Source of the DNA: Ashinkailepas kermadecensis
Taxonomy: Eukaryota > Arthropoda > Thecostraca > Neolepadidae
Direction of reading: 5' to 3'
Length of the DNA stretch: 64,000 nucleotides
Assembly (NCBI GenBank): GCA_034440615.1
Contig: JAOTOM010004681.1
Coordinates: 102,001 to 166,000 of the forward strand
Shown: one piece after another, positions 1 to 10,489 of the stretch
How positions within the stretch are numbered: position 1 is the first letter of the stretch
Layout of the letters: each line of letters opens with the position of its first letter
Notes under the pieces: generated by a model
Database searches by the model: none
Told to the model about the DNA's origin: nothing
Seen by the model: only the letters and a program-made list of their open reading frames with translations
Translations under genes and position numbers: made by a program

Positions 1-867
1 GCTAAAGTCCAAGTACACAACATCCATCATGTTTTGATTGTCTACTTCTTTAGTAACATACTCCATGAACTCCAAAAGGTTAGTTAAACAAGACCTTCGA
101 GATCGAAATCCACGTTGAGTATCCCTTAAAAGATTGTGCCTATCAAGATGAATCTGAACATTCTGTTTAACCAGTTTTTCTAGTACCTTGCAAACTATTG
201 AGGTCAAACTGACTGGCCTGCAGTTCCCTACACACTTCATACTTCCCTTTTTGAAAATTGGAACTACATTTGCATTTCTCCAATCTTCAGGCACTTCGGA
301 GTATTCCATAGACCGCCTGAAAAGTATACCTAGAGGAACTGCTAAAGCTTTAGCACACTCTACTAAGACCCTAGCATATATATCATCTGGTCCAGAAGCT
401 TTATTAGGCTTTATATTCTGCAACTGCTTTTCTACAGCTTCTGTAGTTATTGTAAGATACTCCAACCTATCACCTGTCATGGCATATGATTCAGTTGTTT
501 CTATTCTACCAGAATTATCCTGAGTAAAGACTGATGAGAATTGCTTGCTTAAGGATTCCACAATATCACAATCATCAACCACTAATTCCCCATCTACCTC
601 CAGTGGTCCTACACCACACTTTTTAGCCTTAAATTTGTAGAAACTAAAGAATCTCTTAGCATTACCTGCTGAACATTCCCGAGCTAATTTGATTTCAGCC
701 AGTCTTTTAGATGCCCTAACACACCTCCTAACTTTATTTCTAGCTATTTGATATGATGTGAGGTTTACCTCAGAGTTAGCATATTTTAGTTTCTTGAATG
801 CCTGCTTCTTTGACTCCAGTAAATGCTTTACTTCCCTGGTCAGCCATGAAGGGAGCTGAACCCTGGT
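1..867 (-). pseudogene. LINE ORF2, N-terminal reverse transcriptase part (truncated by window)
   Basis: The frame beginning at 867 stays open to the window edge (about 289 codons). It carries the linker rich in Lys/Arg and then RT blocks: SGPDDIYARVL, NANVVPIFKKG, RPVSLTSIVCKVLEKLV, QRGFRSRRSC, and the start of the catalytic palm motif A, VVYLDFS, at the edge. It is one frame away from the endonuclease because of the 1-base loss near 868. The rest of the RT and the 3' end lie outside the window. Confidence 0.8.
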
Positions 868-1797
868 TAATCTAATTTGCCTATTGGGAATGAACCTATC
901 CTGACCTTGAAATAGTTATATTTTATCATTCTCCACATTTCATAAGCATCTAAGCCTTTCAATAAGTCTTCCCAATCAATTTCATTCAGGAAGATCCTGA
1001 ACTCATTGTAATTCCCTTTAGCAAAATTAGGAATCAATGTCTTATTGGTTCCTACATTTCCAACATACAATGAGAAGCGTATAATGTTGTGATCACTATT
1101 ACCGAAAGTCTCTCTGATGTTCACATTTTGTACAAAATTTTCCTCATTAGTAAGCACAAGATCTAATATTTCCTTTTCCCTTGTAGGTTCATGTATCATT
1201 TGAAAAAAGAAATTCTCCTCAAAACAATCCATGAAGCTTCTTCCCGATTTGTTTAGACCTATAGTTTTGCTTCCCAATCCTGTTATGTTGAAATCCCCCA
1301 ACAAAACAGTTCTCTCCTTTACTCTCCTACTTATCTCTTCCTGCATCAACCTGTCCGTGTTTTCATTCTGGTCTGGAGGTCTATAGAATGCCCCAACCCT
1401 AAATTGTGTTCCATTTTTCAGAATGATATCTAACCACAAGGATTCTACACCTTCATCATGTACACTATCTTCTATGGAATGACATTTCATTTCTTGTCTG
1501 ACATACAACAGTATACCTCCTCCTATCCTTGCCTGCCTTTGATAAGCATGCATGTTGTAGCCTGTCAATTCGAATTCTTGCAAGTTGTCTCCAAAAATGC
1601 TTTCATTAACCCATGCCTCTGTTATGCATACCAAATCTAGCTTTTCAGACAACATATAAGCATGCTGTTCCCCAATTTTGTTCCTAACACTTCTGGCATT
1701 GACGTAAAAACATGATAAACCATTCCTTCCCTTGTTTGCAAGACTTCTCTCTCTATCAGCTACATCCCCCCATGACCTGCCTAGTTTCCCTGTTTCC
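868..1797 (-). pseudogene. LINE ORF2, endonuclease part
   Basis: AP-endonuclease-like (EEP) domain of the LINE polyprotein, which nicks target DNA to prime reverse transcription. Visible signatures are CITEAW (catalytic Glu), LLGDFN and the SDHN box near residue 190. The frame is open upstream of the first ATG (1655) to about 1797, where it overlaps the end of ORF1, so translation probably begins there. Near 867-872 one base is missing relative to the continuing frame, giving a premature stop just before the linker to the reverse transcriptase. The downstream RT frame is otherwise open. Confidence 0.8.
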
Positions 1798-2650
1798 TAT
1801 TGAGAGCCTCCTCATACCTATTGCTGAGCAATTCAACTCCTCTCTTGCTCAAATGTAACCCATCTAATGCAAACATTTCAGTCTTCCCCCAGAAATCCCC
1901 CCACAAATCCAAGAACCCCACGCCAAGTTCCTTACAAATCTTGGCCACCCTGGTATTCAGCCCAATGGCCCTCGAGTACCACTCTATGCTTGCGTTAACC
2001 ATAGGGAGGATGGATGTTACCATTCCTCGTTTCCTACTTACAGCTAGCCTACCTATCAAAGCCCTATACTCTTGTATTGTTTCCTCTGTTTTTGCTTTTC
2101 CTACATCATTTACACCAACCTGCACAATTACCGTTGTGCTCTCTCCACTACCCTTCATTACTCCTTCTATCCTATCACCAACATCCTTTACCTGGGCCCC
2201 TGGGAAGCAAACACGAATCCGTTTGTTGGGGTTCCTGCTACAAAAAGTACGGTCCATGTACCTAACTCTTGAGTCCCCTATAACTAAAACCTCCCCCTCT
2301 CTATCCTCAGCTACCTGGTCATTCCTACCTTCCTCTTTAGCAGCATTACTATCTCTCCCTTGCAGTACCTCAAACCTATTATTAGTTTCAATGCCTTTGT
2401 CCATTTTCCTTAAAGCCAGTCTCGTACTCTGGCGTCTAGCTACTTTCCACTCTCTACTATCATGGTCCATACTATCTCCACCCCTATCAGTCCTAGGCTC
2501 CTGCACCTGGCTTGCCTGGCTGACATTTCCTATGGTGGGCCCTGCCACCAAACACTTCAGGCGCTCCACCTCCCTAGCTAACATATCTACTTTCTTACTC
2601 AAGTCCCCAATTTCATCCATACACTTACACTTCCCACAGTCACCTTGCAT
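1781..2650 (-). CDS. LINE ORF1: coiled coil plus SGNH-hydrolase (esterase) domain
   Basis: An uninterrupted 289-residue frame. Residues 5-38 hold a Cys-rich start (CGKCKC) followed by a heptad-like stretch that looks like a coiled coil. Residues 120-285 form an SGNH hydrolase: block I GDS at 125-127, the GxND block as GVND at 179-182, and the catalytic DGLH at 263-266. In CR1-type LINEs such an ORF1 esterase is thought to help ribonucleoprotein or membrane association; that role is family knowledge, not visible here. The start codon follows a 12-14 base A run on the minus strand. The stop overlaps the beginning of the ORF2 frame, as expected for these elements. All catalytic blocks are present, so this ORF looks undamaged. 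Confidence 0.85.
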   Translation of the reverse strand: MQGDCGKCKCMDEIGDLSKKVDMLAREVERLKCLVAGPTIGNVSQASQVQEPRTDRGGDSMDHDSREWKVARRQSTRLALRKMDKGIETNNRFEVLQGRDSNAAKEEGRNDQVAEDREGEVLVIGDSRVRYMDRTFCSRNPNKRIRVCFPGAQVKDVGDRIEGVMKGSGESTTVIVQVGVNDVGKAKTEETIQEYRALIGRLAVSRKRGMVTSILPMVNASIEWYSRAIGLNTRVAKICKELGVGFLDLWGDFWGKTEMFALDGLHLSKRGVELLSNRYEEALNRKQGN

Positions 2651-2670
2651 TTTTTTTTTTTTAATCTAAA

Positions 2671-3175
2671 CTTAAATCTTAAACTTAAACACCAAAAAGA
2701 CTACACCACAAGACTAGAAAATAGAATAACACTCACACTGAATAAACAACAAAAAAATATCTGCTTTCGCAAGCTAAACTAAGCAAATATAATCTTAGTT
2801 ATACCAACTCCCATCAGCTACAAACTCCAACTAAATGAAACTAATACTAATATAATCCCAAAAAGCCTATATAGGTACCTCTACGATTACTCCAGTACAT
2901 GAAGATATAACTAGTGTAATCAAAGCTCACTAGTTTAGAGTCTTAAACTCTATCTTAAAATTAAACACCAAAAATATTTCAGTGTTCTACCATTTTCCCA
3001 CCTGGGCTTCATTATTGTTGATGTGTTCCAAAATAGCATGATCATGCTCTGTAATCTATTCTAGTGGGTATATGTTAGAACTAGCCGACTCCTGATAATC
3101 TTTGGCACGGATAAAAAAATAAATATACAGTTGTATTTTCGGAGAACAAAACGCACTTATGCCAACGCTTAGCGT
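2671..3175. other. AT-rich gene-free stretch
   Basis: No coding signal. It may contain the 5' UTR of the LINE and/or intron sequence upstream of the SLC17 exon. No TSD or repeat boundary could be placed. Confidence 0.4.
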
Positions 3176-3200
3176 GTGACCGGCGTGTGGTGTTGCGCAG

Positions 3201-3388
3201 GGCACGAGGACGAGGAGCACTGGCGGATCGTGTTCTGCCTGACGGCCGGCATCCAGGCGGCCGGCGCGCTGGTGTTCCTCCTCTTCTCGTCGGCCGAGGA
3301 GCAGTGGTGGAACCGGTACCCGTCGCGCGAGGCACACCAGCTGGCGCTCCGGAGTCCGCAGAGTCCGGAGAAGCCCGAGCGGTACTAG
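3201..3388 (+). CDS. Last exon of an SLC17-type transporter (sialin / phosphate cotransporter-like)
   Basis: The exon begins after an AG at 3199-3200 (gttgcgcag) in phase 1 and ends with TAG at 3386-3388, giving about 62 residues. The sequence HWRIVF, followed by a hydrophobic helix with GIQAAGALVFLLF and then SSAEEQWWN, matches the pattern of the last membrane helix and C-terminus of SLC17 major-facilitator transporters, where a W-I-VF helix is followed by a GE/EEQPW-like motif. The tail is Pro/Ser-rich. The rest of the gene should lie upstream on the + strand, beyond the LINE and outside the window. The high GC content contrasts with the AT-rich sequence just before it. The acceptor has a weak pyrimidine tract, which lowers certainty about the exact boundary. 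Confidence 0.65.
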
Positions 3389-3960
3389 CGCCCCCTCCCC
3401 ACAGGTGGCCCTGCCGTCGTCGGCGCGACTCCGACACCTCGAGAACACCAGGCGCCCGGCTCCAGCCGGGGCCCGGATGGCCGACACGTGTGGCGTTCCT
3501 GTCCACGAGCGCGGCGCCGTCGGGCCCACCTGACGACAGCCGCCAACAGCGAGGTCAAAGGACGGGCAGGCACACTCGCGCCCGGCCACCCGTGGCCGGC
3601 ACCGGGATGGGCTGCCACCACGTGGCACCATTCCCTCGTCCAGGCCGCGCGGAGCCGGTGGTGATCCGGTCATCACATAGGTCACTGCCTAGAAGCACGA
3701 CACGGGGGCACAGACCGCGGGCGGCCAGACGTGCGTACCACCCCTCCCGAAGGCGGAGGGCATGGGCTCGGCACCGACCGCCAGACCACCAACACACCTG
3801 GCACAAGGGAGCGACGCTCCCCGTGACAAGACCCCTCACCGTCACGGTCAGTACAGGCGGAGCCGCTATCTCCCCCATTGGAACCCTGCGAGCGCGGGGT
3901 GCAATGCACAATGGCTGTTCATCTACCGGGACCTAGATGTGCCTTCTGTGTGACGACGGT
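3389..3960 (+). other. GC-rich probable 3' UTR of the SLC17-like gene
   Basis: GC-rich sequence directly after the stop codon. Long overlapping frames on both strands have no recognisable domain and are composition artefacts. No canonical AATAAA was found between 3389 and 4900, so the 3' end is undefined. Confidence 0.35.
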
Positions 3961-3964
3961 GGCG

Positions 3965-4125
3965 ATGTGACGACGTACGCTGTGCTGTGATGTGTGCGTC
4001 ATGTGGCCGATATGCGTTGCGTTGTGACGATGTGCGTTGCGTTGTGAAGTGTGCGTTATGTGACGATGTGCGTTGCGTTGTGAAGTGTGCGTTATGTGAC
4101 GATGTGCGTTGTGTTATGCATGCGT
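3965..4125 (+). repeat. 36-bp tandem repeat
   Basis: A unit beginning gttgtgaagtgtgcg recurs at 4041 and 4077 (period 36) with degenerate copies on both sides. The sub-motif tgtgacgatgtgcgtt dominates. Confidence 0.8.
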
Positions 4126-4231
4126 TATCTGACGTTGTGGACAGCTTCCATGTAATACATGTCAAACAGATTTGGCACGTGTGTGTGCGAACTTGGGAGG
4201 TCTCCATCTCAGGCGGTGGAAAAACTCATGT

Positions 4232-4270
4232 AACCAGCCAACCACCACCTCCGGTGGTGGTTGGCTGGTT
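4232..4270. repeat. Perfect 18-bp inverted repeat with 3-base loop
   Basis: Arms 4232-4249 and 4253-4270 are exact reverse complements (aaccagccaaccaccacc and its complement) around the loop tcc. They would form a strong hairpin or cruciform. It lies between the 36-bp and 30-bp tandem repeats. Confidence 0.9.
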
Positions 4271-4292
4271 GAATACGTGAACTTCAGAGCGC

Positions 4293-4452
4293 ACGATCAT
4301 GGTGATCGCGTAGCGCCTGCATATCGTGATGATCGCGTTGCGCTTGCTGACCGTGATGATCGCGTTGCGCTTGCTGACCGTGGTGATCGCGTAGCGCCTG
4401 CCGATCATGGTGACCGCGTAGCGCCTGCTGATGGTGGTGATGGTGTGGCGCC
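4293..4452 (+). repeat. 30-bp GC-rich minisatellite
   Basis: About five copies of a 30-bp unit with core gatcgcgttgcgcttgctga. Because the period is a multiple of three, a + frame reads as a 10-residue repeat (DRVALADRDD type). This looks like a by-product, since the surrounding frame has no recognisable domain. Confidence 0.85.
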
Positions 4453-4570
4453 CATACCCACCTGGGTCGTCCTCAGGGACTTGTCTCCAGGGACAGCCAT
4501 TGATCAGCCTCCTGGGCACACGACTCACTCACCAGAGCACAGACATTCACCAGAGGGGGGGGATGTAGAA

Positions 4571-4652
4571 TCCGCCGCACCCATCGAGGGGTGCGGCGGA
4601 TTGTGGGGTTTATCGTCGAAATACAGGCGGGCCAGTCTGTTTTTCGACGATA
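4571..4652. repeat. Two adjacent inverted repeats
   Basis: First, 12-bp arms 4571-4582 and 4589-4600 (tccgccgcaccc and complement) with a 6-base loop. Second, tatcgtcgaaa at 4611-4621 pairs with its complement ending near 4652. Function unknown. They could be ends of a small element or transcript hairpins. Confidence 0.7.
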
Positions 4653-5440
4653 TATCATAAATCAGCAAGGGTTTTGTCATGAAATGTGACTGTTGCGAAT
4701 TGATAAACGCATCCAACGCAAAAAGATAATCCGCCCGCAAATATAATAACTGCGGGGTGCAAAGTCGACCGACCGGCCTGCCACACTGCCGCCTAACGTT
4801 CAAGGTCACAAAGGTTTCGTCGGCGCGGGGCGCCAGTTGATGTCGACCTCATGTCACATTGGAGGCCTTTGCCTAGGGTGATGAAATTTATACCGTAGAG
4901 TTCAATACAGCCGAAATTTCCCTTCACATTTTGTGCTTCTAGCTCCAAAAACTTCTGAGATCTTATGGAGGCGAATCCATCCCGCCCCTCCTGTGCGCGT
5001 TATGCGAGAGGCCCTCTGGTGCACGTGATCAGGCACATTACGACAAAGCAATGCTTATTGGAGTCCTGGTGGTGTGTCCCAGAAACAGCCTCGGAGACGC
5101 ATATGTTCGACATCGCACCCGCCCGAGGACGGGTCAGTTTGCTTGCTCACTCGGCCCAACATACATCAACACAAAACATAAAATAACGCACGCACAAAGT
5201 AATGCATATTCTAGAACCGGTGGCAACTCATTTGCAAGCATCACCATATTGAACCGCCAGTAACCACGAACTCGTGGTAGCGCATGTCGCCGGTGGAGCC
5301 TCACCCAGTATGGCCATGGCCAGGGAGGCGAGTTCCTTGGAAAGCACAGCACAGTCCAGTATTACAGAAGTGTAGCAACATCAGTGACAGTAAGTACATC
5401 ACTAGAAGTGACAGTATGTCACTAAGTGAAAGTGCAGTGC
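4653..5440. other. No recognised gene
   Basis: Unique-looking sequence with no coding signal. The last 60 bases before 5441 contain degenerate precursors of the satellite unit (agtgacagta, gtgacagtatg). Confidence 0.4.
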
Positions 5441-8400
5441 CACTGGTGACAGCACAGTACCACCAGTGACAGCACAGTACCACCGGTGACAGCACAGTAC
5501 CACCGGTGACAGCACAGTACCGCTGGTGACAGCACAGTACCACCGGTGACAGCACAGTACCACCGGTGACAACACAGTACCACTGGTGACAGCACAGTAC
5601 CACCGGTGACAGCACAGTACCACCGGTGACAGCACAGTACCACCGGTGACAGCACAGTACCACCGGTGACAGCACAGTACCACCGGTGACAGCACAGTAC
5701 CACTGGTGACAGCACAGTACCACCGGTGACAGCACAGTACCACCGGTGACAGCACAGTACCACCGGTGACAGCACAGTACCACTGGTGACAGCACAGTAC
5801 CACCGGCGACAGCACAGTACCACCGGTGACAGCACAGTACCACCGGTGACAGCACAGTACCACCGGTAACAGCATAGTACCACCGGTGACAGCACAGTAC
5901 CACCGGCGACAGCACAGTACCACCGGTGACAGCACAGTACCACTGGTGACAGCACAGTACCACTGGCGACAGTACAATACCACCGGTGACAACACAGTAC
6001 CACCGGTGACAGCACAGTACCACCGGTGACAGCACAGTACCACCGGTGACAGCACAGTACCACCGGTGACAACACAGTACCACTGGTGACAGCACAGTAC
6101 CACTGGTGACAGCACAGTACCACCGGTGACAGCAAAGTACCACCGGGACAGCACAGTACCACCGGTGACAGCACAGTACGACTGGTGACAGCACAGTACC
6201 ACCGGTGACAGCACAGTACGACCGGTGACAGCACAGTACCACCGGTGACAGCACAGTACCACCGGTGATAGCACAGTACCACCGGTGACAGCACAGTACC
6301 ACTGGTGACAGCACAGTACCACCGGCGACAGCACAGTACCACCGGGACAGCACAGTACCACCGGTGACAGCACAGTACCACCGGTGACAGCACAGTACCA
6401 CTGGTGACAGCACAGTACCTCTGGTGACAGCACAGTACCACCGGTGATAGCACAGTACCACCGGTGACAACACAGTACCACCGGTGACAGCACAGTACCA
6501 CCCGTGACAGCACAGTACCACCGATGACGGCACAGTACCACCGGTGACGGCCCAGTACCACCGGTGACAGCACAGTACCACTGGTGACAGCACAGTACTA
6601 CTGGTGACAGCACAGTACCACTGGTGACAGCACAGTACCACTGGTGACAGCACAGTACCACTGGTGACAGCACAGTACCACCGGTGACAGCACAGTACCA
6701 CCGGTGACAACACAGTACCACCGGTGACAACACAGTACCACTGGTGACAGCACAGTACCACCGGTGACAGCACAGTACCACCGGTGACAGCACAGTACCA
6801 CCGGTGACAGCACAGTACCACCGGTGACAGCACAGTTCCACCGGTGACAGCACAGTACCACCGGTGACAGCACAGTACCACCGGTGACAGCACAGTACCA
6901 CCGGTGACGGCACAGTACCACCGGTGACAGCACAGTACCACCGGTGACAGCACAGTACCACCGGTGACAGCACAGTACCACCGGTGACAGCACAGTACCA
7001 CCGGTGACAGCACAGTACCACCGGTGACAGCACAGTACCACCGGCGACAGCACAGTACCACCGGTGACAGCACAGTACCACTGGTGACAGCACAGTACCA
7101 CTGGCGACAGTACAATACCACCGGTGACAACACAGTACCACCGGTGACAGCACAGTACCACCGGTGACAGCACAGTACCACCGGTGACAGCACAGTACCA
7201 CCGGTGACAACACAGTACCACTGGTGACAGCACAGTACCACTGGTGACAGCACAGTACCACCGGTGACAGCAAAGTACCACCGGGACAGCACAGTACCAC
7301 CGGTGACAGCACAGTACGACCGGTGACAGCACAGTACCACCGGTGACAGCACAGTACGACCGGTGACAGCACAGTACCACCGGTGACAGCACAGTACCAC
7401 CGGTGATAGCACAGTACCACCGGTGACAGCACAGTACCACTGGTGACAGCACAGTACCACCGGCGACAGCACAGTACCACCGGGACAGCACAGTACCACC
7501 GGTGACAGCACAGTACCACCGGTGACAGCACAGTACCACTGGTGACAGCACAGTACCTCTGGTGACAGCACAGTACCACCGGTGATAGCACAGTACCACC
7601 GGTGACAACACAGTACCACCGGTGACAGCACAGTACCACCCGTGACAGCACAGTACCACCGATGACGGCACAGTACCACCGGTGACGGCCCAGTACCACC
7701 GGTGACAGCACAGTACCACTGGTGACAGCACAGTACTACTGGTGACAGCACAGTACCACTGGTGACAACACAGTACCACTGGTGACAGCACAGTACCACT
7801 GGTGACAGCACAGTACCACCGGTGATAGCACAGTACCACCGGTGACAACACAGTACCACCGGTGACAGCACAGTACCACCGGTGACAGCACAGTACCACC
7901 GGTGACAGCACAGTACCACCGGTGACGGCACAGTACCACCGGTGACGGCACAGTACCACCGGGACAGCACAGTACCACCGGTGACAGCACAGTACCACCG
8001 GTGACAGCACAGTACCACTGGTGACAGCACAGTACCACCGGTGACAGCACAGTACCACCGGTGACAGCACAGTACCACCGGTGACAGCACAGTACCACCG
8101 GCGACAGCACAGTACCACTGGTGACAGCACAGTACCACCGGTGACAGCACAGTACCACCGGTGACAGCACAGTACCACTGGTGACAACACAGCACCACTG
8201 GTGACAGCACAGTACCACTGGTGACAGTACAGTACCACCGGTGATAGCACAGTACCACCGGTGACAACACAGTACCACCGGTGACAGCACAGTACCACCG
8301 GTGACGGCACAGTACCACCGGTGACAGCACAGTACCACCGGTGACAGCACAGTACCACCGGTGACAGCACAGTACCACTGGTGACAGCACAGTACCACTG

Positions 8401-9813
8401 GTGACAACACAGTACCACCGGTGACAGCACAGTACCACCGGTGATGGCACAGTACCACCGGTGACAGCACAGTACCACTGGTGACAGCACAGTACCACTG
8501 GTGACAACACAGTACCACCAGTGACAACACCAGTACCACTGGTGACAGCACAGTACCACTGGTGACAGCACAGTACCACTGGTGACAGCACAGTACCACT
8601 GGTGACAGCACAGTACCACCGGTGACAGCACAGTACCACCGGTGATGGCACAGTACCACCGGTGACAGCACAGTACCACTGGTGACAGCACAGTACCACC
8701 GGTGACAGCACAGTACCACCGGTGACAGCACAGTACCACTGATGACAGCACAGTACCACCGGCGACAGGACAGTACCACCGGCGACAGCACAGTACCACC
8801 GGTGACAGCACAGTACCACCGGTGATAGCACAGTACCACCGGTGACAGCACAGTACCACTGGCGACAGTACAATACCACCGGTGACAACACAGTACCACC
8901 GGTGACAGCACAGTACGACCGGTGACAGCACAGTACGACCGGTGACAGCACAGTACCACTGGTGACAGCACAGTACCACTGGTGACAGCATAGTACGACC
9001 GGTGACAGCACAGTACCACCGGTGACAGCACAGTACCACCGGTGATGGCACAGTACCACCGGTGACAGCACGGTACCACTGGTGACAGCACAGTACCACC
9101 GGTGACAGCACAGTACCACCGGTGACAGCACAGTACCACTGATGACAGCACAGTACCACCGGCGACAGGACAGTACCACCGGCGACAGCACAGTACCACC
9201 GGTGACAGCACAGTACCACCGGTGATAGCACAGTACCACCGGTGACAGCACAGTACCACTGGCGACAGTACAATACCACCGGTGACAACACAGTACCACC
9301 GGTGACAGCACAGTACGACCGGTGACAGCACAGTACGACCGGTGACAGCACAGTACCACTGGTGACAGCACAGTACCACTGGTGACAGCATAGTACGACC
9401 GGTGATAGTACAGTACCACCGGTGACAGCACAGTACCACTGGTGACAGCACAGTACCACCGGTGACAGCACAGTACGACCGGTGACAGCACAGTACCACT
9501 GGTGACAGCACAGTACCACTGGTGACAGCATAGTACGACCGGTGACAGTACAGTACCACCGGTGACAGCACAGTAACACTGGTGACAGCACAGTACCACT
9601 GGTGACAGCACAGTACCACCGGTGACAGCACAGTACGACCGGTGACAGCACAGTACCACCGGTGACAACACAGTACCACCGGTGACAGCACAGTGCCACC
9701 GGTGACAGCACAGTACCACCGGTGACAGCACAGTACCACTGGTGACAGCACAGTACCACCGGTGACAGCACAGTACCAATGGTAATAGCACAGTACTACT
9801 GGCGACAATACAG
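5441..9813. repeat. 20-bp satellite array, about 219 units
   Basis: The unit caccggtgacagcacagtac is repeated head to tail for 4.37 kb. Common variants are CTGG for CCGG, gacaac for gacagc, and tacgac for taccac. A few units are 19 bp (ccaccgggacag, one base short). The unit has no stop codon in any minus frame, and 20 is not divisible by 3. All three minus frames therefore stay open as a 20-residue repeat, with nominal ORFs over 1,500 residues. The array has higher-order structure: the segment from 5901 to at least 6600 recurs 1,138 bp downstream, and another segment near 8740 recurs 400 bp downstream. Confidence 0.97.
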
Positions 9814-10008
9814 CGCAGGCACAAAGAATAACAGTGTAGCGTACGGCGTACATACCTGTGATCATCCCTGGGCAGCAACCCATTCCTGTTCTTTTGACCG
9901 ACGATGGTGCCATGTAGTATTCCAGGGCATCCTTCAGACACAGGTGCATGCCAGGTGCACGTACAGGACATTCCCCTCTACGCATGAGGTGTTCAGCTGG
10001 GGAAATTG
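9814..10008. other. Short unique stretch between satellite and LINE
   Basis: No recognised gene or repeat. It contains decayed satellite-like bases at its start and ends at the tail of the LINE. Confidence 0.4.
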
Positions 10009-10148
10009 ATTGATTTAATATTAGGGTTTTAGGGTGCGTCAACCCCAGTGGATTATATTGCACCCATAACAAGCTTGCTTAATCACATATCAGATTGCCA
10101 CATATGAAGAGCGCGTAACAGAGGATATCTGTGGAAGCAAATTATCAG

Positions 10149-10480
10149 CTAGGAAGGTGTGTATATTATTTCAAATCCTATATCTGCAAGAAAGCACAAA
10201 ACCGCTCTGTTGTGTATAAATCGTGAATCGTTTCCAAACAAGTCGTCCAACTTCAAAGTATGAGCATTATATCCGAAGTGGCGCCTACGTTCTTCCGTAT
10301 ATGCTGGGCACGCCACCAACACATGGTGCACAGATAGTGCGGCATTACACCTTATACATTTCGGCCTTTCTTGCCCGCACAATAAATATCCATGTGTGGC
10401 TATCGTGTGGCCAATTCTAAGTCTACAGATGACCACCTCGTCCCTTCTAGTTTGGCTGAAGGACGAGGGCCACAGCGCTA
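10149..10480 (-). pseudogene. B3 ORF2, C-terminal zinc-knuckle tail
   Basis: Encodes the conserved LINE C-terminus: RRDEVVICRLRIGHT, then CxxC-H-C spacing (CGQERPKCIRC, SVHHVLVACP), ending IIYTPS. It continues the B3 RNase H frame that was split by the B2 insertion. The reading resumes at LALWPSSF directly after the duplicated target site. Confidence 0.85.
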
Positions 10481-10489
10481 AATGTGGTT

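Larger units (their letters stand above)
1..2670 (-). mobile_element. CR1/L2-group non-LTR retrotransposon, 5' part, cut by window edge
   Basis: Reading the minus strand from 2670 downward gives ORF1 with a coiled coil and SGNH esterase, then an overlapping ORF2 with an AP-type endonuclease, then the start of a reverse transcriptase that runs off the window at base 1. An esterase-bearing ORF1 is a known feature of the CR1 group, and no RNase H-type LINE of this window has it, so this is a separate family from the other LINEs here. The element lies upstream of the SLC17 exon and on the opposite strand, so it may sit in an intron of that gene. The true 5' end was not located. Confidence 0.85.

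Noticed and set aside
1800..2669. 289-residue + frame opposite the LINE ORF1
   Set aside because: Shadow of the minus-strand ORF1, with no domain. The minus frame has all SGNH blocks.
3056..3936. Long overlapping frames on both strands in the GC-rich region
   Set aside because: Composition-driven. Only the 3201-3388 exon has a recognisable protein pattern.
4172..4660. 162-residue + frame with DRVALADRDD repeats
   Set aside because: It is the 30-bp minisatellite read in frame. No flanking domain or start context.
5441..9813. CRISPR-like array
   Set aside because: The units are contiguous with no spacers, and the context is eukaryotic.
5301..9971. Open frame of 1,556 residues on the minus strand, and others of 1,057 and 778
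   Set aside because: All are readings of the 20-bp satellite, whose unit has no minus-strand stop and is not a multiple of three. Three frames are open at once with the same 20-residue repeat. No gene signals.
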